64,000 nt of DNA from positions 124,001 through 188,000 of the forward strand of contig JACRAU010000015.1 of NCBI GenBank assembly GCA_016234655.1. Reading direction: 5' to 3'. This stretch comes from Betaproteobacteria bacterium. GTDB taxonomy: Bacteria > Pseudomonadota > Gammaproteobacteria > Burkholderiales > Thiobacillaceae. Within the stretch, counting starts at the first letter, position 1. Each line of letters opens with the position of its first letter. The translations under genes were made by a program, and so were the position numbers. The notes under the pieces were generated by a model. That model had not been told where the DNA came from. It saw only the letters and a program-made list of their open reading frames with translations, and did no database searches. This document shows positions 15,795 to 25,030 of this stretch, one piece after another.

Positions 15795-18700
15795 GATTTC
15801 GTTTATGAAGCCGCGCAGCAGGGTCAGCCGCTCATCCAGATTGGTCGAGGCCTTTTCCAGTTTGATCCGATCCTGGCCGGCCAGTTTGTATTCCCGTTTG
15901 GTCTGGATCAGCTTGATCAGCTTCATCGGGTCGATCGGCGGATTAGCCACGAACTGCACGGCGATGCCGTCGGGCCCGGCATCGAGCTTGCGGATGCCAT
16001 AGGGCGCGGTCTCGATTCGCAGCCGGTGCGTTTCCATTAGGGCGCGGGCCGGTTCCGGCAGCAGGCCGAAGCGGTCGATCAGCTCCTCGTGCAGGCTGTC
16101 CAGTTCCTCGGCATTGGCGCAGTTAGCCAGCCGTTTGTACAGCACTAGCCGTTCGTGCACGTCGGCGCAGTAGCTCTCCGGCAGCAGGGCCGGGATGTGC
16201 AGATTGATCTCGGCGGTGGCCGCCAGCGGCGCTGCCACGTCCGGCTCCTTGCCCGATTTCAGGGACTTCACCGCCTGGTTGAGCATGTCGTTGAACAGAG
16301 AGAAGCCGACCTCCTGCATCTCGCCGCTTTGCCCTTCGCCCAGCACCTCGCCGGCGCCGCGAATCTCCAGGTCGTGCATGGCGAGATAAAAGCCCGAGCC
16401 GAGCTCTTCCATGGACTGGATCGCCTCCAGCCGTTTCTTCGCGGCCGGCGTGATCGCGGCCTTGTCGCCGGTGCCGCTGCCGGGCGGGGTCAAGAGATAG
16501 GCATAGGCCTGGTGGTGCGAGCGGCCGACCCGGCCGCGCAACTGGTGCAACTGGGCGAGGCCGAACTTATCGGCCCGGTGCATCAGGATGGTGTTGGCCG
16601 TCGGTACGTTGATGCCGGTCTCGATGATGGTGGTGCACAAGAGCAGGTTGAAGCGCCGGTGGTAGAAGTCGCGCATCACGTGCTCCAGCTCGCGCTCCGG
16701 CATTTGGCCGTGGGCCACCCCGATGCGCGCCTCCGGCAGCAGCTTGGCCAGCCGCTCGCGCATGGCCTCGATCGTCTCCACCTCGTTGTGCAGGAAATAG
16801 ATCTGGCCGCCGCGCTTCAACTCGCGCAACGCCGCCTCGCGGATCAGGCCGTCGGAGAAGGGTTGGACGAAGGTCTTGATCGCCAGCCGTTTTTGCGGCG
16901 CGGTGGCGATCACCGAGAAATCGCGGATGCCTTCGAGCGACATCGCCAGTGTGCGCGGGATCGGCGTCGCGGTCAGGGTGAGCACATCGACCTCGGCGCG
17001 CAGGGCCTTCAATCGCTCCTTCTGGCGTACGCCGAAGCGGTGTTCCTCGTCGATGATCACTAGGCCCAGATTCTTGAACTTCACGTCTTCCGACAGCAGC
17101 TTGTGGGTGCCGATCACGATGTCGATGCGGCCGGCCGCTATCCCCTCCAGCGCCGCGCTGACCTCCTTGGCCGAACGAAAGCGCGACAGCTCGGCCAGCT
17201 TGACCGGAAAATCGGCGAAGCGGTCGGCGAAGCTCTGGAAGTGCTGCTCGGCCAAGAGCGTGGTGGGGCAGAGCACCGCCACCTGGGCGCCGTCGGTCAC
17301 GGCGACGAAGGCGGCGCGCAGGGCGACCTCGGTCTTGCCGAAGCCGACATCGCCGCAGACCAGGCGGTCCATGGGCTTGCCCGATTTCATGTCGGCCACC
17401 ACGGCGTCGATGGCGGCGAGTTGGTCCGGCGTCTCCTCGAAGCCGAAGCCCTCGGCGAAGGCGTCGAGGTCGTGGCCTTTGACCAGGAACGAGCGCCCCT
17501 GGCGCGCGGCGCGCTGGGCGTAGAGGTTCAACAGCTCGGCCGCGGTGTCGCGCGCCTTCTCCATGGCGCGGCGCTTGGCCTTCTCCCACTGGCCGCTGCC
17601 TAGCTTGTGCAGCGGCGTGGTGTCCGGGTCGCCGCCCATGTAGCGGGCGATCAGCTGCAACTGCGCCACCGGCACGTAGAGCTTGTCGCCGCCGGCATAT
17701 TCCAGGGTGAGGAACTCGGTATCGCCGTCGCCGTAGTCCATGCTGATGAGGCCGAGATAGCGGCCGATGCCGTGCTCGACATGGACCACCGGGTCGCCGA
17801 TCTTCAGCTCCGACAGGTCGCGCAGCAGGCCCTCGACTTGGGTCGGCTTGCCGGCGCGCTGGCGGCGCGTGACCGGGCTACGGGCATAGAGCTCGGTTTC
17901 GGTGAGGACGGTGAGATTGTGCGTGCTGTCGATGAAGCCGACGGCGAGTGGGCCGGTGGTGATGAGAAAGGCGTGAGGCGTGAGGTGTGAGGCGTCGGAC
18001 AGCCAGCCCTCCAGCAACGCCGGTTTCAGGCCGTATTCGGCCATGGCGTTGACCATGGTCTCGCGCCGGCCCAGGCTTTCGGCCACCAGCAGGGTGGCGC
18101 CGGAATGCGCGGCAAGATGCGCCTTCAGCCGCTGGAACGGGTCTTCGGCCCGGCGCTCCACCTCCACCGCCGGCGCGGCGGCGTAGGGCAATTGGTCCCC
18201 CTCCCCCGCAAGCGGGGGAGGGGTTAGGGGAGAGGGCACATTGCGCCCGCCGATCTCCACCCGCGCGAACGGCCGGATGCTGCCGAAGAAGGTATCCGGC
18301 GGCAGGAACAGCGCATCGGGCGAGAGCAGCGGCCGGTGCTTGTCGCCCTGCAGCAGGCGGTGGCGGCTCTGGGTGTCGCGCCAGAAGTTTTCCACCGCGG
18401 CTTGGATATCGCCTTGCAAAACGAGTGTGGTATCCGCCGGCAGGTAGTCGAACAGGGTGGCGGTATCGTCGAAGAACAGCGGCAGGTAATACTCCACGCC
18501 GCCCGGCGCCAGGGCGTTGGAGACATCCTTGTATATCTGGCTCTTCGACGGGTCGCCCTCGAAGCGGTCGCGGAAGCCCTGGCGGAAGTGGGTGATGCCG
18601 GCCTCGTCCAGCGGGAATTCGCGCGCCGGCAGCAGGCGAATCTCGGCCAGTTTATACAGCGTGCGCTGGCTGTCCGGGTCGAAGGTGCGGATCGACTCCA

Positions 18701-19253
18701 CCTCCTCGTCGAACAGGTCCAGGCGGAAGGGCAGTTGCACGCCCATGGGAAAGATGTCGATCAGGCCGCCGCGCACCGCGAACTCGCCGGGCGACAGCAC
18801 CTGGTTCACGTGGCTGTAGCCGGCATTGGCCAGGCGCGCGCGCAGGGCCTCGACATCCACCTTGTCGCCCTGCTTGAGCAGAAAGGCGTGGGCGGCCAGG
18901 AAGGCGGGCGGCGCCAGGCGCTGGGTCGCCGTCGCCGCCGGCGCGATCAGCACGTCGAGCTTGGCCTCGCTCGCCTGCCACAGCGCGGCCAAGCGTTCCG
19001 ACACCAGGTCGGGGTGGGGCGAGGTCGGGTCGTAGGGCAGGGTCTCCCAGTCTGGAAACAGGCTCACCGCCAATTGCGGCGCGAACCAGGCGATCTCCTC
19101 GGCCAGTCGGGCGGCGTCTTGCGCGGTCTCGGTCAACACCAAGAGGCGTGCCTTGCCGGCATAGCCGGCCAATACGTAGGCATCGGCCGAGCCGGGCAGG
19201 CGCGGCAGCTTGAGTCGTTGAGCGGGGGCGGGCAAGGGCGGCAGGGCGGACAT
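15789..19253 (-). CDS. mfd: Transcription-repair coupling factor Mfd
   Basis: 1154 residues, the normal length. The order is a UvrB-homology region (about 1-300), RNA polymerase interaction domain (about 480-560), helicase with Walker A GDVGFGKTE near residue 640 and DEEH box (IIDEEHRFG), and TRCF C-terminal domain. It removes stalled RNA polymerase at DNA lesions and recruits UvrA; uvrB is at 39.4 kb. Residues about 339-352 (SPLTPPPLAGEGDQ) are encoded by a palindromic repeat inserted in frame. Residues near 425 (DASHLTPHAF) come from a GTGAGG-type repeat. Both fall before the polymerase-interaction domain. Confidence 0.97.
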   Translation of the reverse strand: MSALPPLPAPAQRLKLPRLPGSADAYVLAGYAGKARLLVLTETAQDAARLAEEIAWFAPQLAVSLFPDWETLPYDPTSPHPDLVSERLAALWQASEAKLDVLIAPAATATQRLAPPAFLAAHAFLLKQGDKVDVEALRARLANAGYSHVNQVLSPGEFAVRGGLIDIFPMGVQLPFRLDLFDEEVESIRTFDPDSQRTLYKLAEIRLLPAREFPLDEAGITHFRQGFRDRFEGDPSKSQIYKDVSNALAPGGVEYYLPLFFDDTATLFDYLPADTTLVLQGDIQAAVENFWRDTQSRHRLLQGDKHRPLLSPDALFLPPDTFFGSIRPFARVEIGGRNVPSPLTPPPLAGEGDQLPYAAAPAVEVERRAEDPFQRLKAHLAAHSGATLLVAESLGRRETMVNAMAEYGLKPALLEGWLSDASHLTPHAFLITTGPLAVGFIDSTHNLTVLTETELYARSPVTRRQRAGKPTQVEGLLRDLSELKIGDPVVHVEHGIGRYLGLISMDYGDGDTEFLTLEYAGGDKLYVPVAQLQLIARYMGGDPDTTPLHKLGSGQWEKAKRRAMEKARDTAAELLNLYAQRAARQGRSFLVKGHDLDAFAEGFGFEETPDQLAAIDAVVADMKSGKPMDRLVCGDVGFGKTEVALRAAFVAVTDGAQVAVLCPTTLLAEQHFQSFADRFADFPVKLAELSRFRSAKEVSAALEGIAAGRIDIVIGTHKLLSEDVKFKNLGLVIIDEEHRFGVRQKERLKALRAEVDVLTLTATPIPRTLAMSLEGIRDFSVIATAPQKRLAIKTFVQPFSDGLIREAALRELKRGGQIYFLHNEVETIEAMRERLAKLLPEARIGVAHGQMPERELEHVMRDFYHRRFNLLLCTTIIETGINVPTANTILMHRADKFGLAQLHQLRGRVGRSHHQAYAYLLTPPGSGTGDKAAITPAAKKRLEAIQSMEELGSGFYLAMHDLEIRGAGEVLGEGQSGEMQEVGFSLFNDMLNQAVKSLKSGKEPDVAAPLAATAEINLHIPALLPESYCADVHERLVLYKRLANCANAEELDSLHEELIDRFGLLPEPARALMETHRLRIETAPYGIRKLDAGPDGIAVQFVANPPIDPMKLIKLIQTKREYKLAGQDRIKLEKASTNLDERLTLLRGFINEIA
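18197..18235. repeat. GC-rich palindromic repeat, copy 2, inside mfd
   Basis: A 12-base perfect stem (CCCCTCCCCCGC with GCGGGGGAGGGG) over a two-base AA loop, followed by TTAGGGGAGAGGG. It is read through in frame by mfd as SPLTPPPLAGEGD. The same palindrome stands at 25762-25787 and a shorter relative at 146-169, both between genes. Confidence 0.85.
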
Positions 19254-19405
19254 CGATAAATATTCGGCAAAAGAAAAACCTCGGCAGGGCGCAAGCGCTG
19301 CCGCAACGAAGGCGGGATTATCTCAGATTGGCGGGGAGTAAGCCGTGAGCAGTGCGCGGGAAAGGCAGCCGAACCTTGCGGCCCGGCTGTTGGGATCGTC
19401 GAAGG

Positions 19406-19729
19406 TCAGTAACCGCGTTGGCCTGGCCCCATGCCGCCGCCGCCGGGGCCGGCGCCTGGCCCCATGCCGCCACCGCGCGGCGGCGGCTCGGCCGGCAGGC
19501 TCTTGCCCTGGGCCTTGGCCCGCGCCTGCATGGCGTCGTGGTGTTCCTGGCGCAGCTTGTCGCGTTCTGCCTGCGTCCTGGCCGCGCGCATCTTGTTGTG
19601 GTACTCGCTACGCTCTTGCGCCGTCATCAACTGGCTGCCGTAAATCTGTTCCTCGGATACAGCCAGGCCGCTGGCCAGCAACAGGCCGAGCGCGAGGCCA
19701 CCCACCGCTAATAGTCTGGTTTTCATCAT
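19406..19729 (-). CDS. Small secreted protein of unknown function, Gly-rich tail
   Basis: 107 residues. A signal peptide (about 1-25; LAVGGLALGLLLASGLAVS) is followed by a charged block, YGSQLMTAQERSEYHNKMRA, then a coiled-coil-like stretch rich in Arg, Gln and Lys (about 45-80). The tail is a Gly/Pro/Met repeat (RGGGMGPGAGPGGGGMGPGQ). The YGxQLMTxxER block recurs in small periplasmic proteins of betaproteobacteria whose role is not known to me. AAGGAG precedes the ATG region. It stands alone between mfd and the YihY gene. Confidence 0.75.
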   Translation of the reverse strand: MMKTRLLAVGGLALGLLLASGLAVSEEQIYGSQLMTAQERSEYHNKMRAARTQAERDKLRQEHHDAMQARAKAQGKSLPAEPPPRGGGMGPGAGPGGGGMGPGQRGY

Positions 19730-19912
19730 CGACTCCTTTCAAAACACGGGCTAAAGACGGGGCTGCCGCGCTTCGGGCGGCGGCTCGTCTTCCCTCACTG
19801 TAGACAGTGTGTCCGGATGCGAAAGCCATGATCGCGGCATGGTTTGACGCGCCCCTCGTCTTACCGGGCCTGTACGTCCCATGTCGATAACAATCAATCA
19901 CATAGGGCCGCG

Positions 19913-21187
19913 TTAGTCCCCCGTCGCCTGATTCATCAACTTCAAGCGCTGGCACAAGCTGCCGACGATGCGGCGCGACAGCGGCGCCGAGTAGCGCATC
20001 AATTCTTCCAATATCTGCGGTGGCAGGGCCAGGACGGTGATGTCGGTTTCGGCGACCACGGTGGCGGTGCGCGGCTCTTTCAATAGGTAGGCCATTTCGC
20101 CGAACAGTTCGCCTTGTTCGATCTGGCCGAGCCGTTTGCCGTCGATACCGCCCTTGTACAGCGCGACCCGGCCGCTGTGCAGGTAGTAGCTCGATTCGCC
20201 AGTGTCGCCTTCGCGCAGGAGCACGCTGCCGGCGGGTAGGGTTTGGCCGTATTTCTCGAACAGGCGATGGTCGCGGGCGAAGGCGAGTTTTTCCAAGCGG
20301 CTGCCGTTCGGCGCTTCGCTGCCGGGGAATAGCCTTGCCAGCGCGGCGACGTCGACTTGGGTGACGGCGTGCAGGCATTGCGCCCAGGCGAAGAAGGCGA
20401 TGCTGACGAGGTAGACGCCGATCAGCACGAACACCACGCCGCCGAGCGAGCCGTACAGGGCACGGTACTGCTTGGCCTCGACGAAGTGGCCGAAGGCCCA
20501 GCCCAGGCCGTAGATGCTCAGGGTAGCGAGTAGGCTGATCGCGAACGTGGGCCGTAGCGGCGGCCGACGCAGGGGCAAACGCCAGTAGGCGAGGAAGACC
20601 AGGCCCCAGACCATGAGTAGGCCGACGAGCCCGCTCGCGATGCGCAGGATGTCGGCCCGCCATGCGCCGATCAGCGAGGGCTGCGCCAGGAATTCGACGA
20701 TCTCGCGCGCGGCGACGGAGAGCGCGACCAGCATGAAGGCCAGCGGCACGATGAGCAGCGGGCTGATCCACGAGACGACGAAGCGGCGGCGGGCCTCGGC
20801 CGGAAAGATCACCCGGAAGGCGCTTTGCAGGGCGTTGACCAGGCCGCGCGAGGCGATCAACAGGGCCAGGATGCCGATGCCGCTGGCGGCCAGGCGGGCC
20901 TTGGCCGGCAACAGGCCGAAGCCGCGCAGGGCGTCGAGATGGAATTGCTCGTGCAGGGCGGCCAGCAGGATCGTGCCCACGACCGAACCCTCGGCCCATT
21001 GCTCGACCAGCCGGGTGGCGTAGAGCAAGAGCAGCACCAGCGGCGCGGTGGAGAGCAGGAAATAGAGCGAAACGGCCGCCGCATGGTTGAGCAGTTCGTT
21101 CTTGCTGAACAGGCGCCAGGTGGTGGCGGCCAGTTGGGCGATCCAGTCCAGACGGTCGCGCCGGGCGGGAGAGAGATAGGCCTTCAT
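19913..21187 (-). CDS. YihY/BrkB-family membrane protein fused to a cyclic-nucleotide-binding domain
   Basis: 424 residues. The first about 290 form a YihY/BrkB (formerly 'RNase BN') membrane domain with about six hydrophobic segments (LNHAAAVSLYFLLSTAPLVLLLL near 33-60). Residues about 310-415 form a cNMP-binding domain whose phosphate-binding cassette is well kept: GELFGEMAYLLKEPRTATVVA, including the Glu and the Arg-Thr that contact cAMP or cGMP in CRP and PKA. The cytoplasmic domain may gate or tune the membrane part. The YihY substrate is unsettled in the literature. It diverges from the DUF1015 gene. A cAMP synthesis/breakdown pair is encoded at 46.8-49.8 kb. Confidence 0.9.
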   Translation of the reverse strand: MKAYLSPARRDRLDWIAQLAATTWRLFSKNELLNHAAAVSLYFLLSTAPLVLLLLYATRLVEQWAEGSVVGTILLAALHEQFHLDALRGFGLLPAKARLAASGIGILALLIASRGLVNALQSAFRVIFPAEARRRFVVSWISPLLIVPLAFMLVALSVAAREIVEFLAQPSLIGAWRADILRIASGLVGLLMVWGLVFLAYWRLPLRRPPLRPTFAISLLATLSIYGLGWAFGHFVEAKQYRALYGSLGGVVFVLIGVYLVSIAFFAWAQCLHAVTQVDVAALARLFPGSEAPNGSRLEKLAFARDHRLFEKYGQTLPAGSVLLREGDTGESSYYLHSGRVALYKGGIDGKRLGQIEQGELFGEMAYLLKEPRTATVVAETDITVLALPPQILEELMRYSAPLSRRIVGSLCQRLKLMNQATGD

Positions 21188-21255
21188 GAAGCGATTTCTA
21201 GCCGATTCCGTAAGAAAGGTAAAATACGGGAATTCTTATGCAAGGAAAGACCACG

Positions 21256-22491
21256 ATGTCGCTGATTCGTCCCTTCCCCGCCCTGCGTCCCGCCCCCGGC
21301 CGTGCCCAGGAGGTCATCGCCCCGCCGTACGATGTGCTCAACACCGAGGAGGCCCGCGCCCTGGCCGAAGGCCGGCCCTGGAGCTTCCTGCACATCTCCA
21401 AACCGGAGATCGACCTGCCGCCCGACACCGACCCCTATGCCACCGTCGTCTACGCCAAGGCGGCCGAGAACCTGAAGAAGATGCTGGATGCCGGCGTGCT
21501 CGCGCAGGACGAGCAGGCCTGCTATTACGCCTATCGCATCATCATGGGCGAGCATGTGCAGACCGGCCTGGTCGCCGCCGCCAGCGTGGCCGACTACGAC
21601 GTGAATCGCATCCGCAAGCACGAGTTCACCCGGCCGGACAAGGAAGACGACCGCGTGCGCCAGGTCGAGGCGCTGAACGCCCAGACCGGCCCGGTGCTCT
21701 TGGCCTATCCGAGCCAGCCCGAGGTGGACAGCATCATCGCCGCCGCGACCCAGCACCACCCGGATGCCGACGCCACCTCCGAGGCCGGCGTGCGCCACAC
21801 CTTGTGGGTGATCCGCGACGCCAAGGCCATCGCCCGGCTGACCGAGTTGTTCGACGGCATGCCCGCCATCTACATCGCCGACGGCCATCACCGCTCGGCC
21901 GCCGCCAGCCGCGTCTGCGCCGCACGCCGCGCGGCCAACCCGAGCCATACCGGCGACGAGGCCTACAACTATTTCCTGTCGGTGATCTTCCCCCACCACC
22001 AGATGAAGATCTTCGATTACAACCGGGTGATCAAGGACCTGAACGGTCTGTCCGAGGCCGACTTCCTGGCCAAGGTGGCGGCGAGCTTCCAGGTGGAGTA
22101 CGCTGCCGCGCCGGTGAAGCCGAGCAAGCCGGGCGAGTTCGGCCTGTATCTGGCCGGCAAGTGGCGCAAGCTGACGATCAAGCCCGAGCTGATCCCGGCC
22201 GACCCGGTCGGCCGCTTGGACGTGAGCCTGCTGCAGAACAATCTGATCGCGCCGATTCTCGGTATCGACGATCCACGGCGCGACAAGCGCATCGACTTCG
22301 TCGGCGGCATCCGCGGTCTGGCCGGTCTGGAGAAGCGGGTGAACTCCGGAGAGATGAAGCTGGCCTTCTCGCTGCACGCCACCGGCATGGAAGACCTGAT
22401 GGCCGTGGCCGACGCCAACGAGGTGATGCCGCCGAAGTCGACCTGGTTCGAGCCGAAGCTGGCCGACGGCATGGCCTCGCATCTTTTGTAG
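21256..22491 (+). CDS. DUF1015 family protein
   Basis: 411 residues from MSLIRPFPALRP, preceded by AAGGAAAG; an upstream in-frame ATG at 21238 would overlap that ribosome site. It matches the DUF1015 family through APPYDVLNTEEARAL (about 25-40), then DGHHRSAAASRV near 210 and FVGGIRGL near 350. The protein looks soluble and cytoplasmic. The His-rich YIADGHHR motif is the most conserved part and could be an active or metal site, but no reaction is established. The stop codon lies inside a REP-like hairpin. It converges on amrS. Confidence 0.88.
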   Translation: MSLIRPFPALRPAPGRAQEVIAPPYDVLNTEEARALAEGRPWSFLHISKPEIDLPPDTDPYATVVYAKAAENLKKMLDAGVLAQDEQACYYAYRIIMGEHVQTGLVAAASVADYDVNRIRKHEFTRPDKEDDRVRQVEALNAQTGPVLLAYPSQPEVDSIIAAATQHHPDADATSEAGVRHTLWVIRDAKAIARLTELFDGMPAIYIADGHHRSAAASRVCAARRAANPSHTGDEAYNYFLSVIFPHHQMKIFDYNRVIKDLNGLSEADFLAKVAASFQVEYAAAPVKPSKPGEFGLYLAGKWRKLTIKPELIPADPVGRLDVSLLQNNLIAPILGIDDPRRDKRIDFVGGIRGLAGLEKRVNSGEMKLAFSLHATGMEDLMAVADANEVMPPKSTWFEPKLADGMASHLL

Positions 22492-22511
22492 GAGCGGCCT
22501 CCCGGCCGCGA
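22488..22511 (+). repeat. REP-like hairpin with GTAG head, on a stop codon
   Basis: GTAGGAGCGGCC, TCCC, GGCCGCGA: a six-base stem with the GTAG head typical of REP elements mobilised by RAYT (TnpA-REP) transposases. The TAG is the stop codon of the DUF1015 gene. A relative lies at 34541-34564, again on a stop codon. No RAYT gene is in the window. Confidence 0.75.
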
Positions 22512-22522
22512 ACCTGCCAGGC

Positions 22523-23608
22523 TCAGGCCAGGTGCATGGCCACCGGGATGCGCCGGGCGCCGAAGGGCCGCTCGAACTTCTGGAAGCGGCCGGCGATGGC
22601 GGTGTGGCACTTGGGGCAGTGGCCGTCGTCGCTCAGGTGGTATTCGGGGATATCGTACCAGTCGCGCACGATCAGCGGCGTCTTGCACGAGGGGCAGAAG
22701 GTGGTGCCGCCCTCGCGGTCATGCACATTGCCGGTGTAGACATAATGCAGGCCGGCCTGCATGGCGGTTTGCCGGGCGCGGCTCAAGGTCTCGCTCGGCG
22801 TTGGCGGCAGGTGCATCAGCTTGTAGTCCGGGTGGAAGGCGGTGAAGTGCAGCGGCACGTCCGGCCCCAGTTCTTTCAGTACCCAATCGGACAGGCGCTT
22901 GATCTCGTCGTCGGCGTCGTTCAGCGTCGGAATAATCAGCGTGGTGATCTCGAACCAGACCTCGGTTTCGCGCTTGAGATAGATCAGCGTATCGAGGATG
23001 GGTTGCAGACGGCCGCCGCAATAGTGCACATAGAAGTCGTCGGTGAAGCCCTTGAGGTCGACGTTGGCGGCATCCATCTTGGCGTAGAACTCGCGCCGAG
23101 GCGCATCGTGGATGAAGCCGGCGGTGACGGCCACGCTCTTGATATCCAGCTTGCGGCAGGCGTCGGCGGTGTCCATGGCGTATTCGGCGAAGGGCACCGG
23201 GTCGTTGTAGGTGTAGGCCACGCTCTTGCAACCTAGCTTCTGTGCGGTCTGGGCGATCTCGTCGGGGCCGGCGGCATCGGCCAGACGGTCGAAGTCTTTC
23301 GATTTGGAAATGTCCCAGTTCTGGCAAAACTTGCAGGCCAGGTTGCAGCCGGCGGTGCCGAAGGAGAACACCGAGCTGCCTGGGTAGAAATGATTGAGCG
23401 GTTTTTTCTCGATCGGGTCGACGCAGAAACCGGAACTGCGGCCATAGGTAGTGAGAATCATCTGGCCGCCTTCCATGCGCCGGACGAAGCAGGCGCCGCG
23501 CTGGCCCTCGTGCAGCTTGCAGTCGCGCGGGCAAAGGTCGCACTGGATACGGCCATCGTCCAGTTTGTGCCACCAGCGCCCGGGGTAATTGGATTCGGCG
23601 ACGGTCAT
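22523..23608 (-). CDS. amrS: AmmeMemoRadiSam system radical SAM enzyme
   Basis: 361 residues from MTVAESNYPGRWW. The radical SAM cluster motif CNLACKFC lies near residue 85. Before it is a CDLCPRDC motif (about 24-31), and the C-terminus has two CxxC pairs (FCPSC and HCPKC), suggesting a further metal site. The start overlaps the amrA stop by four bases (ATGA), so the longer frame from 23740 is not used. Third gene of amrB-amrA-amrS. The family is widespread and its radical reaction is not known to me. Confidence 0.92.
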   Translation of the reverse strand: MTVAESNYPGRWWHKLDDGRIQCDLCPRDCKLHEGQRGACFVRRMEGGQMILTTYGRSSGFCVDPIEKKPLNHFYPGSSVFSFGTAGCNLACKFCQNWDISKSKDFDRLADAAGPDEIAQTAQKLGCKSVAYTYNDPVPFAEYAMDTADACRKLDIKSVAVTAGFIHDAPRREFYAKMDAANVDLKGFTDDFYVHYCGGRLQPILDTLIYLKRETEVWFEITTLIIPTLNDADDEIKRLSDWVLKELGPDVPLHFTAFHPDYKLMHLPPTPSETLSRARQTAMQAGLHYVYTGNVHDREGGTTFCPSCKTPLIVRDWYDIPEYHLSDDGHCPKCHTAIAGRFQKFERPFGARRIPVAMHLA

Positions 23609-24165
23609 GGCGTGTCCTCTTTGAATTTTTCCACGGTATAGCGATAGAGCCGGATGCCATCGCTCCAGTAATAGGCGGGCAAGCCGGCCTTGATCATCAG
23701 ATGCGCGAGGAACTGTTCGGGTTCCGGCAACTGCTCCCAAACCTGGGGCAGGAAGGTGGCGCGGTGCGAACCGTATTCGAGGATGATGCCGTCCACGCCG
23801 GGCCGGACTTGGCGCAGGGCGTCTTCCCGGTCGGTGAACCGGATCGGCTCGGCCTCGGACAGGATGGAAACCTCGATGCGGGTGTCGGCCAGTTCGGCCG
23901 GCGTCAGCGGGGGGAAGCGCGGGTCGTGGAAGGCGGCGGCGCGCGCATTGGTCTCGACATCCTCGCCTAAGGGGCGGCGGGCTTCCAGCGAGCCGATGCA
24001 GCCGCGCAGCTTGCCGCGCTGGGTCAAGGTAACGAAGGTGGCACCGGGCAGGTCCAGCCAGTCCGGCCTGCCCGGATCGGCCGCTGTTTGGCCGAACTCG
24101 CGCGCGATCGCGGCGCGCGCCAGGCGCAGCAGGGCGTCGCCTCGTGCCTTGGTATTAGCCGGCAT
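23605..24165 (-). CDS. amrA: AmmeMemoRadiSam system protein A (AMMECR1-like)
   Basis: 186 residues of the AMMECR1 family. The hallmark RGCIGSLE lies near residue 55; then NARAAAFHDPRFPPL, EVSILSEAEPI and HRATFLPQVWEQLP follow in the family order. It is the bacterial relative of human AMMECR1 and likely cytoplasmic. Its start overlaps the end of amrB by 11 bases and its stop overlaps amrS, so the three proteins are probably made together. Confidence 0.93.
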   Translation of the reverse strand: MPANTKARGDALLRLARAAIAREFGQTAADPGRPDWLDLPGATFVTLTQRGKLRGCIGSLEARRPLGEDVETNARAAAFHDPRFPPLTPAELADTRIEVSILSEAEPIRFTDREDALRQVRPGVDGIILEYGSHRATFLPQVWEQLPEPEQFLAHLMIKAGLPAYYWSDGIRLYRYTVEKFKEDTP

Positions 24166-24955
24166 CGCCTGGCTCCAGCATCGCGATGGCGGCGTAGCCG
24201 ACGACCCGGTCCTTGTCGCCGGCGGTGTCGCCGGAATTGCGCAGGTCGAGCAGTTTGGCCGTCAGCCCCCTGTGCCGCGCCGCCAGCAGTAGGCCGTTCA
24301 GCGCGTGGGCGCCGCAGGCCTGTTCGCCGACCAGATTGGTATCGAACTCGAGGATGTGCTGCACGGTTTGCCGGTCGATGTCTTGCGCGGTGGCATAGGG
24401 CAGGTAGTGCGACAGGTCGGAGCTGATGACGATCAGAGTCTCGTCGCCACCCCACAGCCTTTCCAGTACCTCGGCCACTTCCTCGGCACTGGCGCCGCCG
24501 ACCGCCAGCGGCACCAGGCTGAAGTCGTCGAGCACGGCTTGCAGGAAGGGTAGGTGCACCTCGAGCGAATGCTCCAGCGCATGCGCGGCCGGGTTGACCT
24601 CGACCTGATATAGGCCGCGCAGGGCCTGCATGGCCGTCTGGTCGAGTGGAATCTGGCCGAGCGGGGTCTCGAAGTTGTCCGCGCCCGGCAGGGCCAGGCC
24701 CTGCACCCACACCCGGTGCACCGGACCCAAGAGTACGACCCGGCGTATCAGCGCATGGAGCGGCATGATCGAGGCATAGGCCGAGGCGGCAATGGGGCCG
24801 GAATAGATATAGCCGGCATGCGGCGCGATCAGCGCCTTGGGCCGCAGCGCCATGGGGCGTGCCTCGCCGAGCAGGCGCCGGACATCGCGCAAGAGCACGG
24901 TGGCATCGCCAGGGTAGAAGGTGCCGGCGACTGCGGCATGTCGAACAAGCTGCAT
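24155..24955 (-). CDS. amrB: AmmeMemoRadiSam system protein B (Memo-like)
   Basis: 266 residues of the Memo family, related in fold to class III extradiol dioxygenases. The conserved His-bearing motifs are APHAGYIYSG near 45, EHSLEVHLPFLQ near 127 and SSDLSHYLPY near 178, which can form a metal site. Near the C-terminus a conserved CGAHAL follows. First gene of the amrB-amrA-amrS operon, diverging from ispD over 75 bp. Role unknown; the human homologue MEMO1 is linked to metal handling and redox signalling. Confidence 0.93.
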   Translation of the reverse strand: MQLVRHAAVAGTFYPGDATVLLRDVRRLLGEARPMALRPKALIAPHAGYIYSGPIAASAYASIMPLHALIRRVVLLGPVHRVWVQGLALPGADNFETPLGQIPLDQTAMQALRGLYQVEVNPAAHALEHSLEVHLPFLQAVLDDFSLVPLAVGGASAEEVAEVLERLWGGDETLIVISSDLSHYLPYATAQDIDRQTVQHILEFDTNLVGEQACGAHALNGLLLAARHRGLTAKLLDLRNSGDTAGDKDRVVGYAAIAMLEPGDAG

Positions 24956-25030
24956 TTTTTACTCCCACCTGCGAGCAGGCTGGACTCATGGCTTAAACTT
25001 AGCGCAATTCAGCGACAACCACTACCGAAG

